Part shown: positions 22,216 through 32,443 of the stretch, piece after piece | How positions within the stretch are numbered: the first letter of the stretch is position 1 | Layout of the letters: the number at the start of each line of letters is the position of its first letter | DNA from: Deinococcus sp. AB2017081 | Lineage (GTDB): Bacteria; Deinococcota; Deinococci; Deinococcales; Deinococcaceae | Length of the DNA: 64,000 nucleotides | NCBI RefSeq assembly: GCF_034440735.1 | Contig: NZ_CP140098.1 | Location: 2,845,501-2,909,500, forward strand | Reading direction: 5' to 3' | Made by a program: the position numbers and the translations under genes | Notes under the pieces: model-generated | Seen by the model: the letters and a program-made list of their open reading frames with translations, nothing else | Told to the model about the DNA's origin: nothing | Databases searched by the model: none

Positions 22216-23715
22216 TTACAGCACCAGCGCCCGCGCGTTGCCCCCCAGACGGTCCCACAGCGTGAAGGCGGCGCGGGCACCGGGGCGGATGATGCCCTCG
22301 TCGTCCCAGCCCACGGCCTGCGCGGGGCCACGGGTGTAGGCGTGCAGCACGTCCAGTTCGGTCAGGGCCTCGCCGGGGGCCAGGCGACCACCGTCGTCGC
22401 CGACGCGGGACACGGCGGCGGCAAAGGTGGCGCGGATCTCCGGTGGGGCGACCGGCGCGTCACTGCCGAAGGCGAGCACCGCCCCGGCGTCCCGCAGCGA
22501 CCGGAAGGCGTAGCTGGTGCCCTCCAGATGCGGCAGCAGCGTGCGGATCATGGCGGCGTCGGCCTGGAGGTGGATGGGCTGCACGCTGGCGGTCAGGCCC
22601 CGGAAGCGCGGGATGTCCTGGGGCCGCAGGTGCTGCGCGTGCTCGATCCGCAGGCGGATGCCGCGTGCCTCGGCGTCGGGGCGGAGCTGGTCGTAGGCGT
22701 TCAGCACTTCCGTGTTGGCCCGGTCACCGATGGCGTGCGTGACGGGTGTGAGGCCCAGCGCAATGGCCTGTCGCCCACGCTCGACGATCAGTTCCGGCGG
22801 GTCAAGGGCAATGCCGGTGCCCGACCCATCCGCGAAGCCGAGGGCGTGGAGCCACGCGGTGCGGCTGCCCAGCGCTCCGTCGGCAAAGAACTTCACGCCG
22901 CCCCACTGGAACATCCCGCCGGCGCTGCCCGCCAGGCCCAGGTCGCGGGCCTGTTCCAACCGCTGGTGCGGCAGGCACGCCCACACGCGCAGCGGCAGTT
23001 CTCCCCTGGTCGCCAGGGTCTGGAGCGCGCGCGGCGCACCGGGCTCCTCGTAGGCCATGGTGTGCGCGCTGACGAATCCCCGCGCGGCGAGGTCGTCGGC
23101 GCCGGCCCGTGCGTGGGCCAGCCATTCGGCGTCCGTGGGCTGGGGAAGGTGTGCCGCAACCAGATCGGACGCACCCTCCAGCAGACAGCCCAGAGGGTGG
23201 ACGATCTTCCCGTCGGCCGGATCGGACGTGCTGTCGGTCACACCCGCCAGCCGCAGCGCCGCCGAGTTCACCCAGGTCATGTGGTGGTCGCGCGAATACA
23301 GGATCACCGGATGGTGCGGGCTGACGCCATCGAGCAGCGTGGCCGGTGGGTAGTCGTTCAGGCCCAGTTCCGGAAGCAGGAAGCCGCCCCCCCGGATCCA
23401 CGTGCCGGCCGGCGTGGCCAGGGCCCGCTGGGCCACACGGGCCTGCACCTCGGCCACGCTGCGGGCCCCGGCCAGATTCACCTCGGACAGGGAGGCGCCG
23501 TACATGACGAGGTGGATGTGGGCATCGCACAGGCCCGGTGTGAGCAGCAGGTCGCGGTGGTCGAGCACCTCCGCACGCGGTGCCAGGGCACGCATCTCCT
23601 CGCGTGAACCCGTCGCCAGAACGCGCCCACCGCCGACGACCACCGCTTCAACATCGTGCTGCACGTCATCCAGGGTCAGGGTATGGGCATGAATCACGGT
23701 CAGGGGCGCGGTCAT
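22216..23715 (-). CDS. amidohydrolase family 3 (YtcJ-like) metal-dependent hydrolase
   Basis: 499 aa. The ATG at 23715 is preceded by TACCCT 7 nt upstream. Metal motif [14 protein letters not shown] (HxH), [30 protein letters not shown] (metal His), [12 protein letters not shown] (metal His) and [13 protein letters not shown] (metal Asp). The N- and C-terminal strands form the composite beta-sandwich of this superfamily (YtcJ, N-substituted formamide deformylase-like). Substrate unknown, possibly an exocyclic amide or imidazolone-type compound. It stands alone and is divergent from the response regulator. Confidence 0.85.
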   Translation of the reverse strand: MTAPLTVIHAHTLTLDDVQHDVEAVVVGGGRVLATGSREEMRALAPRAEVLDHRDLLLTPGLCDAHIHLVMYGASLSEVNLAGARSVAEVQARVAQRALATPAGTWIRGGGFLLPELGLNDYPPATLLDGVSPHHPVILYSRDHHMTWVNSAALRLAGVTDSTSDPADGKIVHPLGCLLEGASDLVAAHLPQPTDAEWLAHARAGADDLAARGFVSAHTMAYEEPGAPRALQTLATRGELPLRVWACLPHQRLEQARDLGLAGSAGGMFQWGGVKFFADGALGSRTAWLHALGFADGSGTGIALDPPELIVERGRQAIALGLTPVTHAIGDRANTEVLNAYDQLRPDAEARGIRLRIEHAQHLRPQDIPRFRGLTASVQPIHLQADAAMIRTLLPHLEGTSYAFRSLRDAGAVLAFGSDAPVAPPEIRATFAAAVSRVGDDGGRLAPGEALTELDVLHAYTRGPAQAVGWDDEGIIRPGARAAFTLWDRLGGNARALVL

Positions 23716-23819
23716 GCCTTCCAGGGTAGGGCACATCAGACGTCCGGTGCGTCTCAGACGACGTGAGGAACCCCACACAGCCGTCCTCACAGGCGGCACG
23801 TTCCTGTTAGACTTTCCTC

Positions 23820-24854
<1,035 letters not shown>

Positions 24855-24874
24855 GGATGCCCGTCCTCGTGGCG

Positions 24875-24903
24875 CGCCGGCTTCCTGTCCAGGGGAGCCG
24901 GCG
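24875..24903 (+). promoter_or_regulatory. hairpin covering the Shine-Dalgarno of the GNAT gene
   Basis: CGCCGGCTTCC (24875-24885) pairs with GGGGAGCCGGCG-type sequence ending at 24903, an 11-bp stem (one G-T pair) with a 7-nt loop. The stem takes up most of the SD AGGGGAG and ends at the base before the TTG start. It could terminate the response-regulator transcript or lower GNAT translation; there is no T tract. Confidence 0.5.
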
Positions 24904-25401
24904 TTGACGTCCGCCACTCCGCCGCTGACCGTGACGTCCGGGGACGTGGACGCCGCGTCTCGCATCCTGACCGCCGCCGCCCTCGCCCTGGAGGCGCGCG
25001 GCGAGCCGCTGTGGCCCCCGCACACCCTAACGCCGGAGCGCCTGCTGCGGCACTACCCGGCGGCGTCGTGGCGGGTCGCGTGGGACGGGGCGCTGGCCGC
25101 GGCGTGCCTGTCCCTGCTGCCCCACGATCCGCTGTTCTGGCCGGACGACGCACCCGGCGACGCCCTGTACCTGCACAAACTCGCCGTCCACCCGGACGCG
25201 CAGGGCCGGGGGCTGGCGGCGTGGATGCTCGACCACGCGGCGCGGGAGGCGCGGGTACGGGGCGTGGGCGCGCTGAGACTGGACACCGCGACCGCGCGCC
25301 CAAAACTCCGCGCGCTGTACGAGGGCCACGGCTTCACGCCGGTCGGGCGGCGCACCGTGCTGGGCTTCGACGTCACGCTGTACACGCTGCCCCTCGCCTG
25401 A
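24904..25401 (+). CDS. GNAT-family N-acetyltransferase
   Basis: 165 aa. TTG start at 24904 with AGGGGAG 6 nt upstream; a GTG at 24931 is an alternative. Motif A LYLHKLAVHPDAQGRGLAAWMLDHAAREAR holds the QGRG acetyl-CoA pyrophosphate loop, and LRALYEGHGFTPVGRRTV is motif B. It transfers an acetyl group from acetyl-CoA to an unknown amine. A 49-bp gap with a hairpin separates it from the response regulator, so it may be the last gene of that transcript. Confidence 0.8.
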   Translation: MTSATPPLTVTSGDVDAASRILTAAALALEARGEPLWPPHTLTPERLLRHYPAASWRVAWDGALAAACLSLLPHDPLFWPDDAPGDALYLHKLAVHPDAQGRGLAAWMLDHAAREARVRGVGALRLDTATARPKLRALYEGHGFTPVGRRTVLGFDVTLYTLPLA

Positions 25402-25452
25402 AGGCGGACGACAGTTCCTGTCCCTTTCCCGCCCCGCGCTAGACTGTCCTTT

Positions 25453-28128
25453 ATGACTGGCCCGCTGTCCACCGCCGAGATCCGCGAGAAATACCTGCAC
25501 TTCTTCGAGAGCAAGGGCCACCTGCGTCTGCCCAGCTACTCCACCATCGCCCCCGATCCCACGACCCTGTTCACCGTGGCCGGCATGCAGCCGTTCAAGG
25601 AGCAGTTCATGGGCGCGCCCGCCGTGTTCGACGGCGTGGCCAGCAAGCGCGTGACCACCGCGCAGAAGTGCCTGCGGATCGGGGACATCGAGAACGTGGG
25701 GCGCACGCTGCGGCACTGCTCGCTGCTGGAGATGCTCGGGAACTTCAGTTTCGGCGACTACTTCAAGCGTGAGGCGCTGACGTGGGCGTGGGAGTTCCTG
25801 ACGAGTCCCGAGTGGATGGGCCTGGACAAGGAGCGTCTGTACGCGACCATCTACCAGGACGACGAGGAGGCCTTCGCGATCTGGACGCAGGAGAACGGCC
25901 TGCCGCCCGAGCGCATCCTGCGGTTCGGCGCGGACGAGAACTTCTGGCCGGCCGACGCGCCGAAGGAGGGGCCGAACGGCCCGTGCGGCCCGTGCAGCGA
26001 GATCTTCTACGACCGCGGCCCGAAGTACGGCGACGACACCTGGGCCGAGTACGCCGACACCCGCGAGAGCGCCCGCTTCCTGGAGATCTGGAACTGCGTG
26101 TTCCCCCAGTTCGACCGCCAGGAACCCCTGCCCGACGGCACGCCGGTGCTGAAGGATCTGCCGTTCAAGAACATCGACACCGGCATGGGCCTGGAACGCA
26201 TCGCCACGGTCGTGCAGGACGTGTACGACTTCTACAGCAACGACGTGTTCGCGCCGATCGTGGCGCGCGTGGCCGAGCTGAGCGGCCAGCCGTACGAGGG
26301 CCCGCAGAGCGTGTCGCACCGTGTGGTGGCCGAGCACATCCGCTCGGTCAGCATGGTCGTCGCGGACGGCAGCCAGCCGAGCAACACCGGGCGCGGGTAC
26401 GTGGTGCGTAAGATCCTGCGCCGCGCGTGCCGCCACGCCTACCTGCTGGGCCTGCGCGAGCCGAGCCTGTACAAGCTCGTGCCCATCGTCGCCGAGCGCA
26501 TGGGCGACGCGTACCCGGAACTGCGCGAGAACCTGCCGAAGATCGAGGCGACCGTGAAGGCCGAGGAGGAGAGCTTCCTGCGCACGCTGGAGGGCGGTAT
26601 CCAGCGCCTCGGGAAACTGCTGACCGGCCTAGAGAAGGGCGCGACGCTGTCCGGCAACGACGCGTTCATCCTGTACGACACCTACGGCTTCCCCGTCGAC
26701 CTGACCAAGGAGATCGCCGAGGAGTACGGCATCAGCGTGGACGAGGCCGGGTACGCCGAGAGCCTGGAGAACGCGCAGAACCTCGCGCGGGCGGGCAGCA
26801 AGTACGGCAAGTCCGAGCTGTTCGGCGGGAACCAGGAAGCGCTCGATGGCCTCTCCCCCACCGAGTTCGTCGGGTACGACCACCTCCAAGCCGACGGCGA
26901 GGTCGTGGCGCTCGTCGGCGCGGGCGAGCGCCTGAACCACCTGCCCGCCGGGTCGGAGGCGACGGTCGTGCTGTCCCGCACGCCCTTCTACGCCGAGGGC
27001 GGCGGCGAGGTGGGCGACACGGGCCGCATCGAGTGGGACGGTGGCATGGGCGTGGTGCGCGACACCCGCAAGACGCCGCAGGGCGTGTTCCTGCACGACG
27101 TGCTGGTCGAGTCCGGCGAGCTGAAGGAAGGCGTGAGCGTGCGCGGCGTCGTATCCGGCGAGCGGCAGGCCATCCAGCGGCACCACACCGCCACGCACCT
27201 GTTGCAATCGGCGCTGCGGGCGGTGCTGGGCAGCGGCGTGCAGCAGAAGGGCTCGCTGGTCGCCGCCGACCGCCTGCGCTTCGACTTCTCGCACGGCACG
27301 GCCCTGAGCGCCGAGGAGATCGCCGCCGTGGAGACCCTGGTGAGCCGCTGGGTCAGCGCGAACTTCCCCGTGACGTGGCAGGAGATGCCGATCGCCGAGG
27401 CGAAGGCCGCGGGCGCGACCGCGCTGTTCGGCGAGAAGTACGGCGAGACCGTGCGCGTCGTGCGGGTCGGCGGGAACGTGGACTACGCCGGGCAGCCGGT
27501 CAGCTCCATGGAACTGTGCGGCGGCGCGCACGTGACCCGCACCGGGGACATCGGCGCGTTCGTGATCCTGTCCGACGAGAACGTCGCCGCCGGCGTGCGC
27601 CGCGTGGAAGCGCTGGCGGGCGAGCAGGCGACCGCGTGGGTGCGCGAACGCCTGAACGGTGCTGCGAAGGCCTCTGCGCTGCTGAACACCAGCCCGGATG
27701 GTCTGGAAGCCCGCGTGACCGGCCTGCAGGCGCAGCTCAAGGCCGCCGACAAGGACATGGCCGCCGTCCGCCGCCAGCTCGCCGAGGCGCAGATGGGCGG
27801 CGGCACCGGCAGCGCCGCGCAGACCCGCGACCTCGGCGGGTTCCGGGTGGCCACCCTGAAGCTCGCGGGCATCGAGGGCAACGACCTGCGCGCCGCCGCC
27901 GACAAACTCCTCGACCAGAGCGGCGCGGACATGGTCGTGCTGGCGGGCGATAAAGGGCTGGTCGTCAAGGCCACCAAGGACGCCGTGACCCGCGGTGCCC
28001 ACGCCGGCCAGCTCATCGGCAAGCTCGCCGCGGCCGGCGGCGGCAAGGGCGGCGGCCGGCCCGACATGGCCCAGGCGGGCGTGACGGATGCCGACGCAGC
28101 GCTGGGAGCACTCGAAACGGCGTTCTGA
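25453..28128 (+). CDS. alaS: alanyl-tRNA synthetase
   Basis: 891 aa, full length. N-terminal class II catalytic core (MTGPLSTAEIREKYLHFFESK, TVAGMQPFKEQFMG, ALLEMLGNFSFGDYFK, GMGLERIATVVQ), the editing domain with zinc ligands HHTATHLLQSAL and SMELCGGAHVTRTGDIGAF, and the DHHA1 C-Ala domain ending AAAGGGKGGGRPDMAQAG. It charges tRNA(Ala) and hydrolyses mischarged Ser/Gly. TAGACT at 25440-25445 is 7 nt before the ATG, so alaS, unlike leuS and aspS in this window, has no leader peptide. Confidence 0.98.
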   Translation: MTGPLSTAEIREKYLHFFESKGHLRLPSYSTIAPDPTTLFTVAGMQPFKEQFMGAPAVFDGVASKRVTTAQKCLRIGDIENVGRTLRHCSLLEMLGNFSFGDYFKREALTWAWEFLTSPEWMGLDKERLYATIYQDDEEAFAIWTQENGLPPERILRFGADENFWPADAPKEGPNGPCGPCSEIFYDRGPKYGDDTWAEYADTRESARFLEIWNCVFPQFDRQEPLPDGTPVLKDLPFKNIDTGMGLERIATVVQDVYDFYSNDVFAPIVARVAELSGQPYEGPQSVSHRVVAEHIRSVSMVVADGSQPSNTGRGYVVRKILRRACRHAYLLGLREPSLYKLVPIVAERMGDAYPELRENLPKIEATVKAEEESFLRTLEGGIQRLGKLLTGLEKGATLSGNDAFILYDTYGFPVDLTKEIAEEYGISVDEAGYAESLENAQNLARAGSKYGKSELFGGNQEALDGLSPTEFVGYDHLQADGEVVALVGAGERLNHLPAGSEATVVLSRTPFYAEGGGEVGDTGRIEWDGGMGVVRDTRKTPQGVFLHDVLVESGELKEGVSVRGVVSGERQAIQRHHTATHLLQSALRAVLGSGVQQKGSLVAADRLRFDFSHGTALSAEEIAAVETLVSRWVSANFPVTWQEMPIAEAKAAGATALFGEKYGETVRVVRVGGNVDYAGQPVSSMELCGGAHVTRTGDIGAFVILSDENVAAGVRRVEALAGEQATAWVRERLNGAAKASALLNTSPDGLEARVTGLQAQLKAADKDMAAVRRQLAEAQMGGGTGSAAQTRDLGGFRVATLKLAGIEGNDLRAAADKLLDQSGADMVVLAGDKGLVVKATKDAVTRGAHAGQLIGKLAAAGGGKGGGRPDMAQAGVTDADAALGALETAF

Positions 28129-28142
28129 GCTTCTGAACAGCG

Positions 28143-28169
28143 GGGCGTCCTGGGCACACCGGGACGCCC
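28143..28169 (+). terminator. hairpin terminator after alaS
   Basis: GGGCGTCC (28143-28150) and GGACGCCC (28162-28169), 8-bp stem, 11-nt loop, followed by TTGCCC. It lies 15 bp after the alaS stop. Confidence 0.65.
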
Positions 28170-28236
28170 TTGCCCGTTCGTCCAGCCCACCTGAACCGCC
28201 GTGCGTCCGAACGGCCAGACGCGCTACCTTCGCCGC

Positions 28237-29574
28237 ATGCCTCTCCTCGACACCGTCCGCGCCCTGGCCCCTTACCTCCAGTCCTGGCTGGAGTACCAGC
28301 GGGATCTGGCGCGGGTGCCGGGCGTGCAGGTGGCGGTGCGGGTGGGTGGCGAGCTGGCGGCGTCATTTGCGCTGGGCGTGGCGAACGAGGCGACTGGCGA
28401 AGCGCTCACGCCGGGGCACCTGTTCCGCATCGCTTCGCACTCCAAGACCTTCACGGCGACGGCGGTGTTACAGCTCCTTGAGGCCGGGATCGTGCGGCTG
28501 GACGACCCGGCGGGGCACTGGCTGCCGGAACTGGAGGGCTCGCCCGCGGCGGCCTTGACAGTTCGGGAACTGCTGGGGCACCAGTCGGGCATCAACCGCG
28601 ACGGGGCCGACAGCGACTACTGGCAGCAGCTGCACGACTTCCCCAACCGTGAGGCGCTGATTGAGCTATGCCGCGCCCAGAGCGTCTTCCCGGCAAACCA
28701 GCACTTCAAGTATTCGAACATGGGCTACTCGCTGCTGGGCCTGATCGTGGAGGCCGCCAGCCGGCAGTCGTACGAGGACTACATCGCGGCGCACATCACC
28801 GGGCCGCTGAAGCTAATGAACCTAGGGCCGGAACTCCGGGCGGCGCGGGAGCCGGAGCTGGCGGCGGGGCACAGCGGGCGGCTGGCCGGGAACGACGCGC
28901 GGCGCGTGCTGCCGTCCAGCGACACGCGGGCGATGGCGGCGGCCACCGGCTTCTACGGCACCGCCGAAGACGTGACCGCCTACCTGTCCGCGCACACGCC
29001 GGGGCGCACCGAGCTGCTGGCCGACGCCTCAAAGCGACTGATGCAGCGCAGGGAATCAGAGGTGACACGCCCCGTGCGGCGCTGGTACGGGCTGGGCTTC
29101 ATCATCGACGAGGTGAACGGGCGGGCGCTGGTGGGTCACTCGGGCGGGTTTCCGGGGCACATCACGCAGTCGTGGCTCGATCCGGCGTCAGGACTGTCTG
29201 TGTCGGTGTTGACGAACTGCCTGGGCGGCCCGGCGACCGAGTGGGCGACGAATCTGGTGAAGGTGATCGATGTGGCGGCGAAGACTCCGGACAAGGAGCA
29301 GACGGACGCGCCGGGCCTCGACCTGGACAGCTTCACCGGGCGTTACGCGACCGACTGGGGCGTGTACGACGTGGTGAACCTGAATGGCCGTCTGGTGTCC
29401 CTGTCCCCGCAGGGCGACCCGGGCCTGAGCGTCACGGAGCTGACGGTGGTGGACGCCGACACGCTGGCTCCCGCGCCCGAGGCCGGCTTCGGCGCGGTGG
29501 GCGAGGCGTTCCGGTTCCAGCGCGATGCGGACGGCGCAGTGGAGTGGGTACGGCAGGGTGGTGGCCGGGCGTAG
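28237..29574 (+). CDS. serine hydrolase, class C beta-lactamase/esterase family
   Basis: 445 aa. The ATG at 28237 follows TACCTT (28225-28230) by 6 nt. SxxK nucleophile S67-H-S-K70 in RIASHSKTFTAT, the Tyr motif KYSNMGYSLLG, and the third motif LVGHSGGFPGHI. A C-terminal beta-rich domain (from about 360) matches the extra domain common in these proteins. No signal peptide is seen, so an intracellular esterase or peptidase is more likely than a wall-acting enzyme. It is immediately followed by a MITE-like repeat. Confidence 0.85.
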   Translation: MPLLDTVRALAPYLQSWLEYQRDLARVPGVQVAVRVGGELAASFALGVANEATGEALTPGHLFRIASHSKTFTATAVLQLLEAGIVRLDDPAGHWLPELEGSPAAALTVRELLGHQSGINRDGADSDYWQQLHDFPNREALIELCRAQSVFPANQHFKYSNMGYSLLGLIVEAASRQSYEDYIAAHITGPLKLMNLGPELRAAREPELAAGHSGRLAGNDARRVLPSSDTRAMAAATGFYGTAEDVTAYLSAHTPGRTELLADASKRLMQRRESEVTRPVRRWYGLGFIIDEVNGRALVGHSGGFPGHITQSWLDPASGLSVSVLTNCLGGPATEWATNLVKVIDVAAKTPDKEQTDAPGLDLDSFTGRYATDWGVYDVVNLNGRLVSLSPQGDPGLSVTELTVVDADTLAPAPEAGFGAVGEAFRFQRDADGAVEWVRQGGGRA

Positions 29575-29627
29575 CCGGTGGCGGCGTACCGCGAGCGGGT
29601 GGGGCTGCCGGCGCTGGGGTGAGCTTC

Positions 29628-29809
29628 TGAGGGGGCGGGCGAACCCCTCAGTCCGCTCCGCGGCCAGCTCCCCTCAACGGGAGCCAATAAAAGCGTGCCG
29701 GTCAGCCTTTTCCTTGCCTCCCCTTGAGGAGATTCGTAGAGCTGCGAAGCAGAGGTGCCCGAAGGGCGGACTCGCAGAGCGCGAAGCGAGGGGTTGGCAC
29801 GCCCCCTCA
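29628..29809 (+). mobile_element. MITE-like dispersed repeat, copy 1 (complete)
   Basis: 182 bp with terminal inverted repeats: TGAGGGGGCG (29628-29637) and CGCCCCCTCA (29800-29809), then AACCCCTC (29642-29649) and GAGGGGTT (29788-29795). An internal hairpin GCTCCC/GGGAGC follows. The motif with AGAGCTGCGAAGCAGAGG and GGACTCGCAGAGC recurs at three other intergenic sites here. No ORF. The last three bases supply the stop codon of the gene on the minus strand, so the element may have reset that C-terminus. No clear target-site duplication. Confidence 0.7.
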
Positions 29810-32386
29810 CCGCAGCTGTTCCAGAATCGTCGGATCCTGAATCCTGCGGTCTTCGGCCAGCAGCAGCACCTTGCTGATCACCTCGGCCGTGCGCGGATCG
29901 GGGTCGGCGAAGGGCAGGAACACGCGGCCCTGGTGCTGGTTGTGCACGGGGATGAGGCACAGGAACCCGCCGGGCTGCCGGTGAACCGTGCCGCTGCCCA
30001 GGTGGACGGTGTAGCGGGCGTGGTGGCCGTCGATCAGGGCGTGGTCGTTCATCACGCGGACGTTATCGAGGGTCAACAGGCGCAGGGTCTCGCGCAGCAG
30101 GGCCGCGCGCATCTCGACGGTGCTGTGGCTGGCCTCGGGATCGACGCCGCCCACGTGGGCCACGGACACGACCAGATCGAGGTCGCGCAGGGTCTCGCTG
30201 AACACGCGCGGCGGCACCTGCGACAGCGGCATGGCCTCCTGCCCGTCGCGCTGGACGAAGTACGCGGCGGTCAGGGGGGTGCCCTCGACCTCGCTGGGCG
30301 TGCCGTAGCCCAGGCTGGTGTCGATCCAGACGTTGATGCCCTCGGCGTGCCAGGTCTTGCGCACCCCCTCCTCGGGAACAGCGACCCAGCCGCGGGTCTT
30401 GAGCAGGGCAGCGGCCTTCGTGGGCTGGACGTGGTGGCCGTCGAAGCGGGTGCTGCGGCGGGCGTCCAGCTCGGCGGCGGTGGGCGGGTAGTACTCACGG
30501 AAGACCTGCTTGAACGGCTGCGCCAAGCCACGATCCATGACCTGCGCCTGGAACGCCGTCCAGTGGCCGCCCACGAACAGGTCGTGCGGGTGCGCCAGCC
30601 GCAGCGCGTGATCCCCGATGGGCTGCGGGCCGCTCGGCGTGTGCAGCGTGTCGCCGTCCCACCAGCCCGCGTGCGCCTCGTTCACGATCCACACCAGGCC
30701 GCGCAGCATGGGGGCGATCACCGGGTGCGCCGCCAGATCAAGCAGTTCCTGCGGCTGGAAGTGGTCGCCCCGGATCATCGCCTCTTCCAGCGCGGCACGC
30801 ATCCGTTTGCGGGTGGCGTTCAGCTCTGTGACGCTCTCGCGCAGGGCGACGACCTCGGGCACCTTCTTCAGTGCGGGCGGCAGGGTCTTGAGGGGCTTCT
30901 CGCCGCGCCGGAGGGTCACGCTGGCCTCGCCGCCGGGGGTCAGGGCGATGCCCAGGGTCACGCCGTCCACCGTGACGGCCTGTGTCCAGTCGGGCGCGGT
31001 GCGGGCTTCCATGGCCCACACGAGGCGCTGCGGGTCGGTGTACCCGGCGGTGCGGGCCAGGTTCTGGAGGCCGATGTCGGCGGCGAGGCGTTCGCTGGCC
31101 TGCCGCTGCGCCCCGAACTGCCGGGCCTCACGGCGGAAGTCGCTGATCACGCGGTAGCGCCCCTCCAGCTCCTTCGCGGCCTTCGCCTTCGCACGGGCCA
31201 GCGGCAGCAGCCCCAGCGACCGGACGGCGTCCTGGTTGCGTTTCTCACGGATGCGGGCACGGAGGTCGGTCTCGTCCAGCTCTCCCAGGACGGCGCGGGC
31301 ATACAGTTCGGCGCGTTTGTGGCCGCCGCTGCTGCTCGCGTACTTGGCGGCGTCCAGCAGGGCCGCGAAGCGTTCCCTTCCCAGCGCCCTGTACGTGCGG
31401 TGGAACCACGCGACATCCACCGCGCCCTCGGTCAGGTCGGTGGCGCTCAGGGGCGTGCGCTCGCTGATCTCGGCCTCCCACGCCTCGCGGACGTCGGCGG
31501 GCACACTCCAGTTGGTGTCGCGGGTGTGGGCGTGCAGCCAGTACACGCCGCCCTCCAGGCCCTTCCAGCCCAGCGCCCCAGCGACCAGCGTGGCCCACTG
31601 CGGCGCGAACATCGCGAGATCCAGCAGGCGGGAATCCGGGATCTTCAGCGCGTGGGCCTGGGTGCGCAGGCTCGCGGCCGTGTCGCCGGGCTGCGGGAAC
31701 GACACGCGGGTCAGGTGGCTGAAGGTCACGTCGCGGCTCTCGCTGCTGCCCTGGTAGCCGCGTTTCAGGGGATTCTTCCCCAGCCCCGCCAGCAGGCGCA
31801 GGGTCAGCGCCGCGCCGTGGAGGCCCTGCACCGCCAGCGCGGGCCGGGTGGCGGGCGTCTCCAGGTCGCCGCGCCCCAGCTCGACCTCCAGCACGCGGTC
31901 ACGGACGGCACTCACGGCGGCCCGCCAGTCCGGGTGGGTGGGCAGGTCGGCCTTCACGGTGCGGCGGGTGTAGGTGCTCAGGTCGTCGAAATCGGTGCTG
32001 TAGTAGTAGCCCTGCCGTTCCGGGCGTTCGCCGATCAGCTGGTCGTACAGGTCGTCACGGGTCGCCCAGCCGTGCGCGTAGGCGTGCAGCAGCAGCACGG
32101 TGGTGGGGCGCTGACGGGGAAGCTTCGGGAACGCCGTGCCCTGGTACACGGTCAGGTTCCACAGGCGCTGGGTCTGTTCTGAAGTCCACGTCGTCCACGC
32201 GCCGGACGGCCGCAGCGGTGACAGCAGGTCGCGGGGATCCTGGGAGCGCCACGAATACTGCGGATCGACGTGGATCTCGGCGTCCGGCGGCAGGTACGAC
32301 AGCGCCGTCTCCCACGCGTCCAGGGCCATGTCGGTGTCGGTGGGGGTGGCGTGCTCGCCGTGCAGGAAGCTGACCACCGCCCCCAC
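29807..32386 (-). pseudogene. DUF4132-type protein, C-terminal part (downstream of an in-frame amber codon)
   Basis: About 859 aa if started at the GTG 32386. The C-terminus (DLVVSVAHVGGVDPEASHST, MNDHALIDGHHARYTVHLG, GFLCLIPVHNQHQGRVFLPF, TAEVISKVLLLAEDRRIQD) is strongly typical of the end of large DUF4132/DUF7737 proteins. The reading frame is continuous with the preceding gene: only a TAG at 32446-32444 separates them, and translation through it continues as TLHRTLGPLVALRLEHPDL. There is no good SD at the GTG. So this is probably the back half of one roughly 1,634-aa protein, broken by a single nonsense codon, or a readthrough product. Family function is unknown. Confidence 0.7.
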
Positions 32387-32443
32387 CAGATCGGGGTGCT
32401 CCAGCCGCAGGGCGACCAGCGGCCCCAGCGTGCGGTGCAGCGT

